Shown piece by piece: positions 1 through 7,969 of a DNA stretch of 14,729 nt (positions are counted from its first letter, which is position 1; each line of letters begins with the position of its first letter). The notes beneath the pieces are model-generated. The model saw only the letters and a list, made by a program, of their open reading frames with translations, searched no databases and had not been told where the DNA came from. This stretch comes from Akkermansiaceae bacterium (GTDB lineage Bacteria; Verrucomicrobiota; Verrucomicrobiia; Verrucomicrobiales; Akkermansiaceae), in the NCBI GenBank assembly GCA_011524615.1, contig WTJZ01000072.1:1-14729 (forward strand), given 5' to 3'. Both the position numbers and the translations under genes were made by a program.

Positions 1-537
1 GCAAATGCTACAATACTTGTTACTTTTGACTTCACTGGTGGTTCAGTAGCTGCTAACTCAGTGATTGGTACAGCTTCGGACTTTTCCTCGGACTTGTCAG
101 GAGCTAGTGCGGCAACTGAAGCGTTCGGCTTCAATGAAGCTCAGGCAAATGATGCTCGTGTCACAAACAGCTTTACGTATACGGTATCAGGTCTTGCGAC
201 TGGAGAGACCCTTAATCTCACCAGTATTGATTATGATTATTCTGGTGAATACGCTTGGGGAACTCAGATTAATTTTAACGACACAGGTTGGAAAGATCAG
301 CAAACGGACGCATTCAGTATCAGCTACTCAGAGAGCCTTACAGACAGAGGCTTGAGTAATGGTGATATGGTGACCTTTAGCTGGGAGCACGCGAGTGCAT
401 CTAACTTTAATGATACCGCACGTACGCAGTACCTAGATAACATTGTGCTTAATGGAACAGTGGTTCCTGAGCCCACCTCACTCGCTTTACTTGGCTTAGG
501 AGGTTTAGCTCTCGTTACCCGCCGTAAGCGTGGCTAG
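1..537 (+). CDS. PEP-CTERM domain secreted protein, 5' end outside window
   Basis: The reading frame is open from base 1, so the start lies upstream. 178 residues are visible, and the first ones (ANA before TILVTFDF) look like the end of a cleaved signal peptide. The body is a low-complexity, Ser/Thr/Asn/Asp-rich, beta-sandwich-like exported protein of unknown function. The C-terminus is a textbook PEP-CTERM sorting signal: VPEPTS at residues 155-160, a Leu/Gly/Ala hydrophobic stretch, then RRKRG. In this family the signal directs exosortase-mediated processing at the envelope, often of proteins linked to extracellular polysaccharide. The segment before the signal (QYLDNIVLNGTV) matches the equivalent part of the convergent gene at 823-1428 (TYFDNVTLSGV), which suggests related domains. 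A GTG at 61 could be read as a start, but coding continues upstream of it. A good terminator follows. The sorting signal is certain; the biological role is unknown. Confidence 0.9.
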   Translation, partial: ANATILVTFDFTGGSVAANSVIGTASDFSSDLSGASAATEAFGFNEAQANDARVTNSFTYTVSGLATGETLNLTSIDYDYSGEYAWGTQINFNDTGWKDQQTDAFSISYSESLTDRGLSNGDMVTFSWEHASASNFNDTARTQYLDNIVLNGTVVPEPTSLALLGLGGLALVTRRKRG

Positions 538-567
538 GTGCTTATAAACACTTTACAATCTTTGATA

Positions 568-595
568 AGCGGAGCTGGAATCAGTTCCGCTTTTT
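568..595 (+). terminator. Rho-independent terminator of the first PEP-CTERM gene
   Basis: Arms AGCGGA and TCCGCT continue through a G-T wobble into CTG/CAG, giving a 10-bp stem with a GAAT loop, followed by a run of five T. It begins 30 nt after the stop codon on the plus strand. Confidence 0.8.
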
Positions 596-780
596 CAGTG
601 TATAGCGAAGGGCTGTTGATCTGCAATGAAGTTCGTTAGATCAAAAATGTATTAGGCGGAGGTTCTCCCTTCTGCTGCGTAGGATTCCCCCTGAATCCAC
701 TAATGTTGGGGGGAAGCCTTGGGAGACGACGTCCCCCAGTAATACGAAGTCAACGCTTGTGTAAATATGATAGACCAAGG
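596..780. other. Hairpin-rich spacer between convergent genes
   Basis: No credible gene is present. There are two simple hairpins: TTGATCT (616-622) with AGATCAA (638-644), and GGATTC (682-687) with GAATCC (693-698). A G6 run (708-713) could pair either with the upstream TTCCCCC (685-691) or with the downstream CCCCC (733-737). The pairings compete with one another. The function is unknown; it could be decayed sequence, a small RNA or a palindromic intergenic element. Confidence 0.4.
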
Positions 781-806
781 AAGTCCTCGATGTGGCTCAA
801 GGACTT
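781..806 (-). terminator. Probable terminator hairpin of the second PEP-CTERM gene
   Basis: Read on the minus strand, AAGTCCTTGA and TCGAGGACTT form a continuous 10-bp stem (one G-U pair) around a GCCACA loop, 16 nt past the stop at 823. On the plus strand one pair becomes a mismatch, so the structure favours minus-strand RNA. The tail (CCTTGGTCTA) is only weakly T-rich, which limits confidence. Confidence 0.5.
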
Positions 807-822
807 TCGAGATAGAGAGAGC

Positions 823-1428
823 TTATCGCTTACGACGTGCTAGTAATGATAATGCACCTAATCCAAGTAGGGCTGCAGATGTCGGCTCTGGTACGACTCC
901 TGAGAGAGTAACATTATCAAAGTAAGTGAAGTCAGGATTGCCGTCAGCGGTTGCGTCGACGAACTGGAGTGTCCATGTGACGGTGTCAGCGGTTGCTAAT
1001 GGTGATGCAAAGTTAATCGTGTAGCTATCAAATGTTCCCCCTTCATTGGCTGGAGATCCAGTGGTGAAATTACCTAGGCTCACATTAGAGCCTCCCCCTA
1101 TGGAGTAGAATAGTTCAACGGTGTGAACATTGTCCCACCCTACAGCATTGAGTGAAAGAGAGGTATATTCTGTATTGGCAAGCCCCGTCGAAGTGAAGGA
1201 AGAGGTCGTAGAGCTGCCTCCAGAGGTAGCGACACTCGTGGTCATGCCGTAACCATCAAGAGAGAGAAGCGAATTATCCGTGATCCCTACATTGAGAAAG
1301 CCTGTGGCTGTAATCGCTGAAGTAGTAGGATTATTATAGCCAGCGTTGGTCAACGCTTGGAATGAGACGAGTGTAGAAGCTGATGTGATTCCGGTTAGAA
1401 CTGCTAGGATGCTTAATGTGGTTTTCAT
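823..1428 (-). CDS. PEP-CTERM domain secreted protein
   Basis: This 201-residue exported protein has a function that I do not recognise. The ATG at 1428 is chosen because it starts a clean signal peptide (MKTTLSILAVLTGITSA, cleavage probably after TSA or SAS). The frame extends nine codons upstream to another ATG at 1455, but that would place a polar stretch before the signal. The mature part is Ser/Thr/Gly-rich and predicted beta, with no catalytic motif. The C-terminal sorting signal is VPEPTS (residues 179-184), a hydrophobic Ala/Leu/Gly segment and a final RRKR. It is preceded by TYFDNVTLSGV, which resembles the same position in the convergent gene at 1-537. The gene lies 145 bp downstream of the kinase gene on the same strand, so it may be read from that operon or be a target of the sigma factor; this is inference. 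No Shine-Dalgarno sequence is seen. Confidence 0.88.
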   Translation of the reverse strand: MKTTLSILAVLTGITSASTLVSFQALTNAGYNNPTTSAITATGFLNVGITDNSLLSLDGYGMTTSVATSGGSSTTSSFTSTGLANTEYTSLSLNAVGWDNVHTVELFYSIGGGSNVSLGNFTTGSPANEGGTFDSYTINFASPLATADTVTWTLQFVDATADGNPDFTYFDNVTLSGVVPEPTSAALLGLGALSLLARRKR

Positions 1429-1573
1429 AATATCGAGGCAATAACTTACTGCCATCTAGAATTATGCGTCCTAGAAAACTCCATTAACACTTAGGTGAAC
1501 TTTTTTACGATTTTCAACAAATTCCTAAGAACGTATTGAAACGAATGTTCTGGGGTGAGGGGAGCTGGACAGG

Positions 1574-3583
1574 CTATTCGATGACAATTTGTAGGGCGTC
1601 ATTACTCTGACTAAGAGTCCTTATGATTACCTCTAGTTGGGGAGCGTTTTTCGTGATGCGTATTGTTTTTGTATCAGGTAGTGAAATTTGGTCAGCATCA
1701 CATGTGATTGAGGCGGATTGAGTTAAATCTATTTCCTCAAACCGGGTATGATTGAGAGAGCTGGTGTACACGGTGTCAGAGCTGGCGACATAAAGCCTCT
1801 GCACATGAGGGTCGACAAAGGAAAGGAATGGGGGGCGATAAGGAGAGAAAAAGCTGAGGAGGTGACTGCTGTTAGTCGTTTGTAAATGTATGCTATGCAT
1901 CTCCTTATTGTACGTTATGGCGAAGCCGTCGACATACTGATTAATTGCCGTAAGACAGGCAAGAGCTACAGGGGTGTAATCCTCCTTTGACTGAGCGCGA
2001 GAAGCATGGTCATAGCGTAATACGGCCTCTGCGAGTTGTAATTCCGTACTCGTTCTGCAGTCTAATTGATTAAAGAACGCGACTAGTTGGCTGCCAGTTG
2101 GCCTGTGCTCAGCTGAAAAATTATAATGGGGGAATTGTTGTGCTATTTGGATATACCTTTTGATGACATCATTCTCAGAGTGGCTTAGGTGAGCGATGAT
2201 GTACTCGAAGTCCAGTTGTATCATTTTGGCTTGGACGAGGTGATGATAGGCGTGTTCGTTATCGGGAGCGAGTTTAAGTGCTTTTTCGAAGAGGATGACA
2301 CTGTTGTCTAATGGCGTGACAGCGTCCTGACTCTTTTGGAACTCGAAGAGAGAGAGACTCTCATAGAGCTTCTTAGTCGCTAGGTCTGAGAGCCTTTGAG
2401 CCATTTCTTGTTTTGAATCGATTAAGGCTGCTTCAAAGGTTTCATATTCATGTATGACACTAGAGATTTCATCCCCCAGCTGATTGACTTCCAGCTTCTT
2501 TGATTGGAGCTGGCTGCTGAGCGTGAGTACTATAATAGAGATGACGATGATCGAAAAGAGGATGATGGCTGAGGTAGTAGCGTTTCTCTTGAAGTATAGT
2601 TGACTTGTTTTGAGTAAATTACTCTTCTCTGCCGCCACTGGGTGGTCACTCGCATAGCGCAGTAGGTCTTGACGTAATTCGCTGACAGATTGGTAGCGAG
2701 AGTCAGGATTAGTAGCGAGGGCTTGCTTGATGATTAGTTGTAGTGAGGCGGGGCACTTAGAGAAGGGGGCGAGCGTTGATTCTTGAGTATTGACTAAGAT
2801 CGTTTCTACATCTCCGGGGAAAGCGGGTCTCCCCTCCATGGCTAGATAGAGGATGGCACCTAGAGAGAATACATCGGACCGTTCATCATAGAGGTCGTTA
2901 GCGAGTATCTGCTCTGGTGACATATAGCCTGGAGTGCCTTGAATATGGCCATAGAGTGTAGAGTTCTTCTTCTCTAAGTTATAGTCACTACAGGGAATGT
3001 GTGTATCGTCGGTGAGCATCCTGCCGAGCCCCCAATCGCAGATCAAGACCTCGCCGAATACGTCACATTGGATATTCTCAGGTTTGAGGTCTAGGTGGAT
3101 GATGCTCTTGTCGTGAGCATAAATGATCGCATTACAGATGCTGATAAAGGAGTCTACTATGAGCTTGTGGCTCTGTACTTCTCTAATGAATCGATCGTAG
3201 GTGTAATTGGACTTGAGGTCCATCGTGAAGTACGGCCTCTCATCCTGATCTAGTCCTACATCATAGATGTTGATGATGTTGGGGTGACTGAGAGATGCAG
3301 TTAACCAAGCCTCATAAACAAAGTTATCGTAGTATGAGAAATTGAGTTCATCGTTGAGTACTGCATAGGCAATATCTCTGTTGGCCATCTCGTCTCGAGC
3401 CTGGTATACGGTCTTAAGGGCTCCTTGCCCTACACGGTTGAAATTTGTGTACCGTTCTTCCGTCCCCCTTAAGGCTCTATATCGCGGGTTAAGATCCTCT
3501 ATGGAGTCAGGGTCTTCATTAGAAACCTCGTGAAGTATATCAATGAGAGCCTTGTCAAAATGAGAGATGCTGGGGTCTGCCAT
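1574..3583 (-). CDS. Membrane-anchored Hanks-type Ser/Thr protein kinase, atypical (no beta3 lysine)
   Basis: Numbering here counts from the upstream GTG at 3610 (678 aa). I prefer the ATG at 3583 (669 aa), which lies 7 nt after the sigma factor stop; the GTG would overlap the sigma gene by 20 nt. The kinase domain spans about 53-320: glycine loop GQGALKTV (61-68), helix C Glu (E100), catalytic loop IHLDLKPEN (171-179) with D174 and K176, metal-binding DWG (192-194) in place of DFG, and GTPGYMSPE (225-233). The beta3 VAIK lysine is absent: the sequence reads IAYAVL (80-85), with Ala at the Lys position. One hydrophobic helix (about 347-365) anchors the protein. A coiled-coil-like stretch, one TPR-like repeat (about 435-462) and an unassigned C-terminal region follow and are probably extracytoplasmic. 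It sits next to the sigma factor and probably regulates it or shares a signal with it. Kinase fold certain; catalytic activity uncertain. Confidence 0.85.
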   Translation of the reverse strand: MADPSISHFDKALIDILHEVSNEDPDSIEDLNPRYRALRGTEERYTNFNRVGQGALKTVYQARDEMANRDIAYAVLNDELNFSYYDNFVYEAWLTASLSHPNIINIYDVGLDQDERPYFTMDLKSNYTYDRFIREVQSHKLIVDSFISICNAIIYAHDKSIIHLDLKPENIQCDVFGEVLICDWGLGRMLTDDTHIPCSDYNLEKKNSTLYGHIQGTPGYMSPEQILANDLYDERSDVFSLGAILYLAMEGRPAFPGDVETILVNTQESTLAPFSKCPASLQLIIKQALATNPDSRYQSVSELRQDLLRYASDHPVAAEKSNLLKTSQLYFKRNATTSAIILFSIIVISIIVLTLSSQLQSKKLEVNQLGDEISSVIHEYETFEAALIDSKQEMAQRLSDLATKKLYESLSLFEFQKSQDAVTPLDNSVILFEKALKLAPDNEHAYHHLVQAKMIQLDFEYIIAHLSHSENDVIKRYIQIAQQFPHYNFSAEHRPTGSQLVAFFNQLDCRTSTELQLAEAVLRYDHASRAQSKEDYTPVALACLTAINQYVDGFAITYNKEMHSIHLQTTNSSHLLSFFSPYRPPFLSFVDPHVQRLYVASSDTVYTSSLNHTRFEEIDLTQSASITCDADQISLPDTKTIRITKNAPQLEVIIRTLSQSNDALQIVIE

Positions 3584-3590
3584 GTAATCG

Positions 3591-4181
3591 TTAAGATGGT
3601 TCCAAATCACTAATGATCGACTTGATCTCTAGCATGAGGCTTCTTTTGACCCTGCGGCGTAGGGTGTGAACAGATCCTTCAGAGAGGCCTGTTTTCTCAA
3701 TAATTGCTGTTTTGGGTTCCCCATTTAATGCCATTTCAAACGCCTCTACGGCTACTCCTCTAAAGTTGTTTCTGACCCGTTCTAAGGCTAGTTTTGAGAT
3801 GTAGCTCTCCCATTGAGCATGGATGAGTACATCTAGATCTGAGTGGGAGGAGTCCTCAGATTCGAGACTAATGGTGTAGCCGGCTAGTTTAGTAGAGTTA
3901 GACTTATTCTTACGATGATACATGAGGACGCTAGTCCTGACGATTTGGGATAACCAGTTTCTGAATTTACCTTTTGACTGATCGTACTTCTCTAGGTTTT
4001 TGACAAGGTAGCATAAGGCTTGCTGGGCTAAGTCATCTAGATCATTTTCTGGAACGGAGAGCTTTCTCAGTAGGAAGTAAATGAACTTTTCGTATGTACT
4101 ATGCAACTCGTTCCAAGCGTCTTGGTCGTTTAAGTTAAGTGCTCGACCAATGAGAGTGTAACGAGTGTCAAAATTAGCCAT
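3591..4181 (-). CDS. ECF-like sigma-70 family RNA polymerase sigma factor
   Basis: This 196-residue, two-domain sigma factor would redirect RNA polymerase to a dedicated promoter set. The sigma2 region spans about 20-95. It includes the DDLAQQALCYLVKNLEKYD helix (region 2.2, core binding) and KGKFRNWLSQIVRTSVLMYHRKNK (regions 2.3-2.4, -10 melting and recognition). A polar linker (about 96-130) follows, with no sigma3 domain. The sigma4 helix-turn-helix is at about 135-190, with EKTGLSEGSVHTLRRRVKRS as turn and recognition helix. Length and layout are typical of ECF sigma factors. Sigma factors of this kind next to Hanks-type kinases are known in planctomycetes and verrucomicrobia. No anti-sigma factor gene is adjacent, so the kinase gene 7 nt downstream is the likely regulator. 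A consensus -35 box and a palindrome lie directly upstream, suggesting autoregulation. The exact ECF group cannot be assigned by eye. Confidence 0.88.
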   Translation of the reverse strand: MANFDTRYTLIGRALNLNDQDAWNELHSTYEKFIYFLLRKLSVPENDLDDLAQQALCYLVKNLEKYDQSKGKFRNWLSQIVRTSVLMYHRKNKSNSTKLAGYTISLESEDSSHSDLDVLIHAQWESYISKLALERVRNNFRGVAVEAFEMALNGEPKTAIIEKTGLSEGSVHTLRRRVKRSLMLEIKSIISDLEPS

Positions 4182-4184
4182 TGT

Positions 4185-4205
4185 GTGCGTTTAAGCTTAA
4201 CGCAC
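4185..4205. repeat. Near-perfect palindrome directly upstream of the sigma factor start (candidate operator)
   Basis: Arms GTGCGTT (4185-4191) and AACGCAC (4199-4205) flank AAGCTT, itself a palindrome. Removing the single T at 4192 would make a perfect 20-bp inverted repeat. The outer arm ends 3 nt from the start codon of the sigma gene and covers its predicted -10 box. No T-run follows on either strand, so it is not a simple terminator. It may be an operator or a hairpin over the start region. Confidence 0.55.
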
Positions 4206-4216
4206 TATTGTGTCAA
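4188..4216 (-). promoter_or_regulatory. Predicted promoter of the sigma factor-kinase operon
   Basis: On the minus strand there is a perfect TTGACA (4216-4211) in the 53-bp gap, then a 17-bp spacer and a weak -10, TAAACG (4193-4188). The -10 ends 6 nt before the ATG, so transcription would start at or next to the start codon (leaderless mRNA). The -10 lies inside the palindrome. The -35 is strong; the -10 is poor. Confidence 0.4.
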
Positions 4217-4234
4217 TCTTAATGAGCTATGCCC

Positions 4235-7200
4235 TTAATCGGCTGAAGGCTTCAACCTCCAGAACGATTTATCACTGTTAGAGTCATTGGGGAGTCGGGC
4301 GCGGACTCGTTGTTTTGAGTTTGATAGGGGAGTCATTGTAAACTCTTCTAGGTTCTCGATAGCATCATAGGTCGTCCAGGTCTCTAAGTCTTGGCTATGA
4401 TCAACATAGAGTAGTTGGTCAGTGGTTATGAAGGCGGTATCGAGCTGGAGATAGGTCTGATCGTTCTCCCGTAGTACGCCCATGGGGCTATGATTAGGTA
4501 GATGAGGATCTGTACCGAAGTAGAATTCAAAGTAGTTAGAGATGCCGTCATTGTCTGTATCCGCGTCGGGATCCTCTAGGGTAGAATCACCCTTCTTTGA
4601 CACCCAATAATCATAATCAAAAGAGGAGGGGGCACCGATGAAGTCAAACTCCCTCGCGACAACAAAACCAGAAGCGTTCGCTTCATTTGCCATCTGGATG
4701 GTGATGCCTTTTACGTTGGTAGCGAGAGGAATACCAGATGCGTGACTCAATGATACGGATGTCCAGTACCATGAACTTTCATTAGGAGCCCAGTGAGTAG
4801 GGGAGATGATTTCTAAGGATCCGTCCACATATTCGAATGTAACGGAGTATCCTTGATTAGAGCGACCACCAGCACCAGAGTCCCAACCAAAGACGGAGTG
4901 AATGCTGTCAATATCGTAGCCTGCAATATTCTCATTCGTATCGAATTGTAGCTGAAACGTGTCCCCTGGTGAGAGGGTGACCTCTGAGTCCCCATTGATA
5001 GCACCATCGGTATTACCAGTCGACCCTGTGATGAGTTTTTGGTGGTTGACGGATACATCATATCCTGAGCCTGAGGTCGACAGGTAGGCTGATTGGCCGA
5101 GGTCATCAGTATCGACCTCGATCACCGAGTTACTGTAGATACTCGTGTATGAGACGACATCATCGATATCTCTGAGAGGGGTGATGGAAAAGGCGTCTAT
5201 GATGAGGTATTTAGCCTCTTTGTTGACGATCTTGATGGTATGTAAGCCTTGTTCTAGATCCTTGATTTCGTACGCTAACTGTTGGTACGATCTCGAGGCT
5301 TCATAGAGGCTGATTGTTTCTTGCAGGACGTCGTCTATGAAGATGTCTACTAGTCCCATATCGTGGTTTTTTTGTGACAGGAAGCTGAAACCTGTTCCGT
5401 GGAATGTGATTTCGCAATAGTCATCCACAATGTTGGTGTACGTGATGTCACCATAATAACACGAGGAATTCTCCTGAGTCTGCCAGGTTCCATAATATCT
5501 AACTCCAGAGGTGTCGTTTAAGAGTTCAGTGTGTCTAGCCCTTGAGATGTCTAGTGTTTGCTCTACTTGATTTCGTAGGAGAGTAAGTGAGAGCGGCCCG
5601 CCTGCTGGGACTTGTAGGTAGGGAGTCCAGAAGCTATTGGCGTCAGTAATGGTGACGCCATTCAGGCTACGAATACAGTCGAGGGGCTTGAGTCCCACGC
5701 TCGCCGCATAGGAATGGGCGTCCATTTCTTGGAAGTAGATGCCATCTTGGTCAGGAGAACCGAGGACGGATTGGATAGCTGTATCGGTTACAATAGAGAT
5801 TTCGGCTCCCATCAGTGGTTCGTTGTAGTTGTTGGAAGTTGTCCCTGTTGAAAAGTCAACCGGGAGAGGGGTTGGTGCTCCCTCGGAACCGTATGCATCC
5901 ATGCTAAAGTTAGTGAAGCCTAATGCGAGTGCTGGGGAGTCATCACTCACGTTATAGTTGAGAAGGAGAGGATTAATGAACAGGGGATCTGCAGTGACAG
6001 AGTCCTGATCACTCTCCTCCCAATCAAACGTCGTGATGTTGACGGGATCGCCGTTATTATAGAAGAGGTTTCGGTTAGTACTGCCATTCTCGGTGCTGAC
6101 TCCTGTCTCGTAAGGTCCATACGGAGTACTGGCTAAGATGATGTTGTTGTAGATTTCATCGTTACATTCATCGAACCATACGTGCATGGCGATGCCCATA
6201 TTGATGAGGATGTTGTTAAAGCACTTTCGATCATATCCTTCTCTTAATTTAATATCCGTATTGAGACACAGATTATTATACACCCAGTAATTACTGCATC
6301 CGTCATCGAGATCGATACCGAATGAGTGTGGTTCATCATAGTGCACTCTGTTATTCCGAATGTGGGTGGTTTTGTAAGCGTCTAAGAGGGCGTATGGTCG
6401 CTTGGCTGATCCGTTTTCCCCTGTATTACCAGGACCATCCACTGTCCAGAACCGGTCTCGCCCCCATGCATTAATTGGGCCGTGGTCATGTGTCTCTCTA
6501 ACACAGTCAAAGAGGTCATTGTACTCGATGATATGTCCACCCCATGATCCGTCACAGATATTAATCCCTGCTCTTGGGCAGCGATGTATGGTGTTATTTT
6601 TGATCGTGATCTCTTCACAGATAAAGAGGTTTACCCCTGCTGTCTGCTTTTCATAACGCCCCATGTTGTACATGTAGTTGTTTTCGATGGTTATACCTTT
6701 GGGGTATTCGTCCGTTTTGGGGCCTACTTGCGCTAAGTCTATTTCTGATGCTTCTGTTACGGCATCATCCCATTGGTTGGGAGCCCAGAGAGAGTTCTTA
6801 CTTCCTGCCACATTGATACATGTAGCCCCTACGGAGAGGAACTGGTTTCCTTCGATGACATGATTTTGGTTGAAAGCACTGAGGAAAATAGCATTTCCCC
6901 CGAGGTCTTCGAATGTGGAGTCTTGGATCGTGATAGATTCTGCATTCTCGATATAAATTGCTCCAGTCCTGACAACAGCCCAGTCAGACCTGTTGAGTAG
7001 TTCATAATCCCCTGTGAATAAGGTTCTATTGGTATGCTCAAAACGAAGCCCTTGGAAGGTGAGGTGAGACACGATGCTCTCTCCGCCTGATATATTGATA
7101 ATTTGTTCTAAGCGTGAGATCTCGATGGTGGAAGTATCGAGGTCTGTCCCTTCTTCTGGATAGTAATAGAGTAGCCCTGTGCTCGAGTTATAAAACCATT

Positions 7201-7930
7201 CTCCAGGGGCATCGAGTTCTTCAAAAATGTTTTCAACCATTTGATACTCAGTGTGCATCTCACTTCCTCTATTATTATCGCCGACCCATGTAGTGAGTAA
7301 CTCTCCCTCGGCTGAGACGCCATCGATCTTGAAAGAGTTCCCCCCCCAGAGTCCCCAATGTAGACCTCGAATAAAACCCGTGGATGGGTCTTCCCAGAGA
7401 GGGATTCGAGCCTGAATGTCATCCGCAGATGCGACCCCATCAAAGGGTAATTCCTCATCTACCCTGTTTGGGTATCTCGCTAAGTCCTGTACCTCGCTGT
7501 TGACGTATAGCATGTCAAAGTCATAACCAGTCCCAATGTTAGCGACCTTAATGAGATAGGTATAATCACTCCATGTCGGTGTGATCTCCTGACCGCCACT
7601 GAGGGTGACAACTGCATCTGCTACTGCGGCGTAAGTGATGGTTTGGTCTTCTGTGCCTGAATCCTCAGCTGTGAACTCTAGGGTTTCGCTGACGTAGTAG
7701 GTTCCTTCTTGGAGCCATACATTGATTGGTTCAGAGGTTGTGGGTATGAGACTTCTGACGTGAGCTTGTGCCGCTGCTATAGTTTGGTAGGGCAATGCCT
7801 CTGTACCGTTTCCATCATCTGAGCCCTGAGTGCTGACATATAGATCTATGTCAGCCTGAGTGAAGGTTGTAATAAGCAATGAGGTCGCGTAATACAACAT
7901 CAAGGTATTTATGGTCTTATGGTTAATCAT
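4235..7930 (-). CDS. Secreted multidomain right-handed beta-helix protein, GH141-like, with PDZ-like domain
   Basis: This 1231-residue exported protein probably acts on or binds polysaccharide outside the cell. The signal peptide covers 1-26 (hydrophobic core, cleavage after TQA). Residues 28-60 (DLYVSTQGSDDGNGTEALPYQTI) are the usual opening of secreted parallel beta-helix carbohydrate enzymes. The beta-helix runs to about 690, with repeated ITIQDSTF, ITIENNYM and ITIKNNTI coils. HDHGPINAWGRD (481-492) and FGIDLDDGCSNY (537-548) resemble the paired Asp-bearing strands of GH141-type enzymes, with D482 and D540/D542/D543 as candidate catalytic acids. A PDZ-like domain follows (about 710-795), then a beta-sandwich resembling sugar-binding modules (about 800-915), a second sandwich (about 925-1100) and a calcium-binding DPDADTDNDG motif (1120-1129). 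There is no PEP-CTERM tail. It is divergent from the DUF481 gene. The fold is fairly certain; the substrate is unknown, and it could be a lyase or non-catalytic. Confidence 0.85.
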   Translation of the reverse strand: MINHKTINTLMLYYATSLLITTFTQADIDLYVSTQGSDDGNGTEALPYQTIAAAQAHVRSLIPTTSEPINVWLQEGTYYVSETLEFTAEDSGTEDQTITYAAVADAVVTLSGGQEITPTWSDYTYLIKVANIGTGYDFDMLYVNSEVQDLARYPNRVDEELPFDGVASADDIQARIPLWEDPSTGFIRGLHWGLWGGNSFKIDGVSAEGELLTTWVGDNNRGSEMHTEYQMVENIFEELDAPGEWFYNSSTGLLYYYPEEGTDLDTSTIEISRLEQIINISGGESIVSHLTFQGLRFEHTNRTLFTGDYELLNRSDWAVVRTGAIYIENAESITIQDSTFEDLGGNAIFLSAFNQNHVIEGNQFLSVGATCINVAGSKNSLWAPNQWDDAVTEASEIDLAQVGPKTDEYPKGITIENNYMYNMGRYEKQTAGVNLFICEEITIKNNTIHRCPRAGINICDGSWGGHIIEYNDLFDCVRETHDHGPINAWGRDRFWTVDGPGNTGENGSAKRPYALLDAYKTTHIRNNRVHYDEPHSFGIDLDDGCSNYWVYNNLCLNTDIKLREGYDRKCFNNILINMGIAMHVWFDECNDEIYNNIILASTPYGPYETGVSTENGSTNRNLFYNNGDPVNITTFDWEESDQDSVTADPLFINPLLLNYNVSDDSPALALGFTNFSMDAYGSEGAPTPLPVDFSTGTTSNNYNEPLMGAEISIVTDTAIQSVLGSPDQDGIYFQEMDAHSYAASVGLKPLDCIRSLNGVTITDANSFWTPYLQVPAGGPLSLTLLRNQVEQTLDISRARHTELLNDTSGVRYYGTWQTQENSSCYYGDITYTNIVDDYCEITFHGTGFSFLSQKNHDMGLVDIFIDDVLQETISLYEASRSYQQLAYEIKDLEQGLHTIKIVNKEAKYLIIDAFSITPLRDIDDVVSYTSIYSNSVIEVDTDDLGQSAYLSTSGSGYDVSVNHQKLITGSTGNTDGAINGDSEVTLSPGDTFQLQFDTNENIAGYDIDSIHSVFGWDSGAGGRSNQGYSVTFEYVDGSLEIISPTHWAPNESSWYWTSVSLSHASGIPLATNVKGITIQMANEANASGFVVAREFDFIGAPSSFDYDYWVSKKGDSTLEDPDADTDNDGISNYFEFYFGTDPHLPNHSPMGVLRENDQTYLQLDTAFITTDQLLYVDHSQDLETWTTYDAIENLEEFTMTPLSNSKQRVRARLPNDSNSDKSFWRLKPSAD

Positions 7931-7969
7931 CTACCATTAAAATTGCTGGCTGTAGGAAATAATGAACAC

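Noticed and set aside
1528..1551. AGAAC / GTTCT inverted repeat downstream of the kinase gene as a terminator
   Set aside because: Only 5 bp continuous pairing with bulges and no T-run on the minus strand.
3584..3610. GTG at 3610 as start of the kinase
   Set aside because: It would overlap the sigma gene by 20 nt and adds nine residues with no support; the ATG at 3583 is simpler, although the GTG cannot be excluded.
6402..7041. Several short frames on both strands within the beta-helix gene
   Set aside because: All overlap the strongly coding 1231-codon frame and have no start signals or family resemblance.
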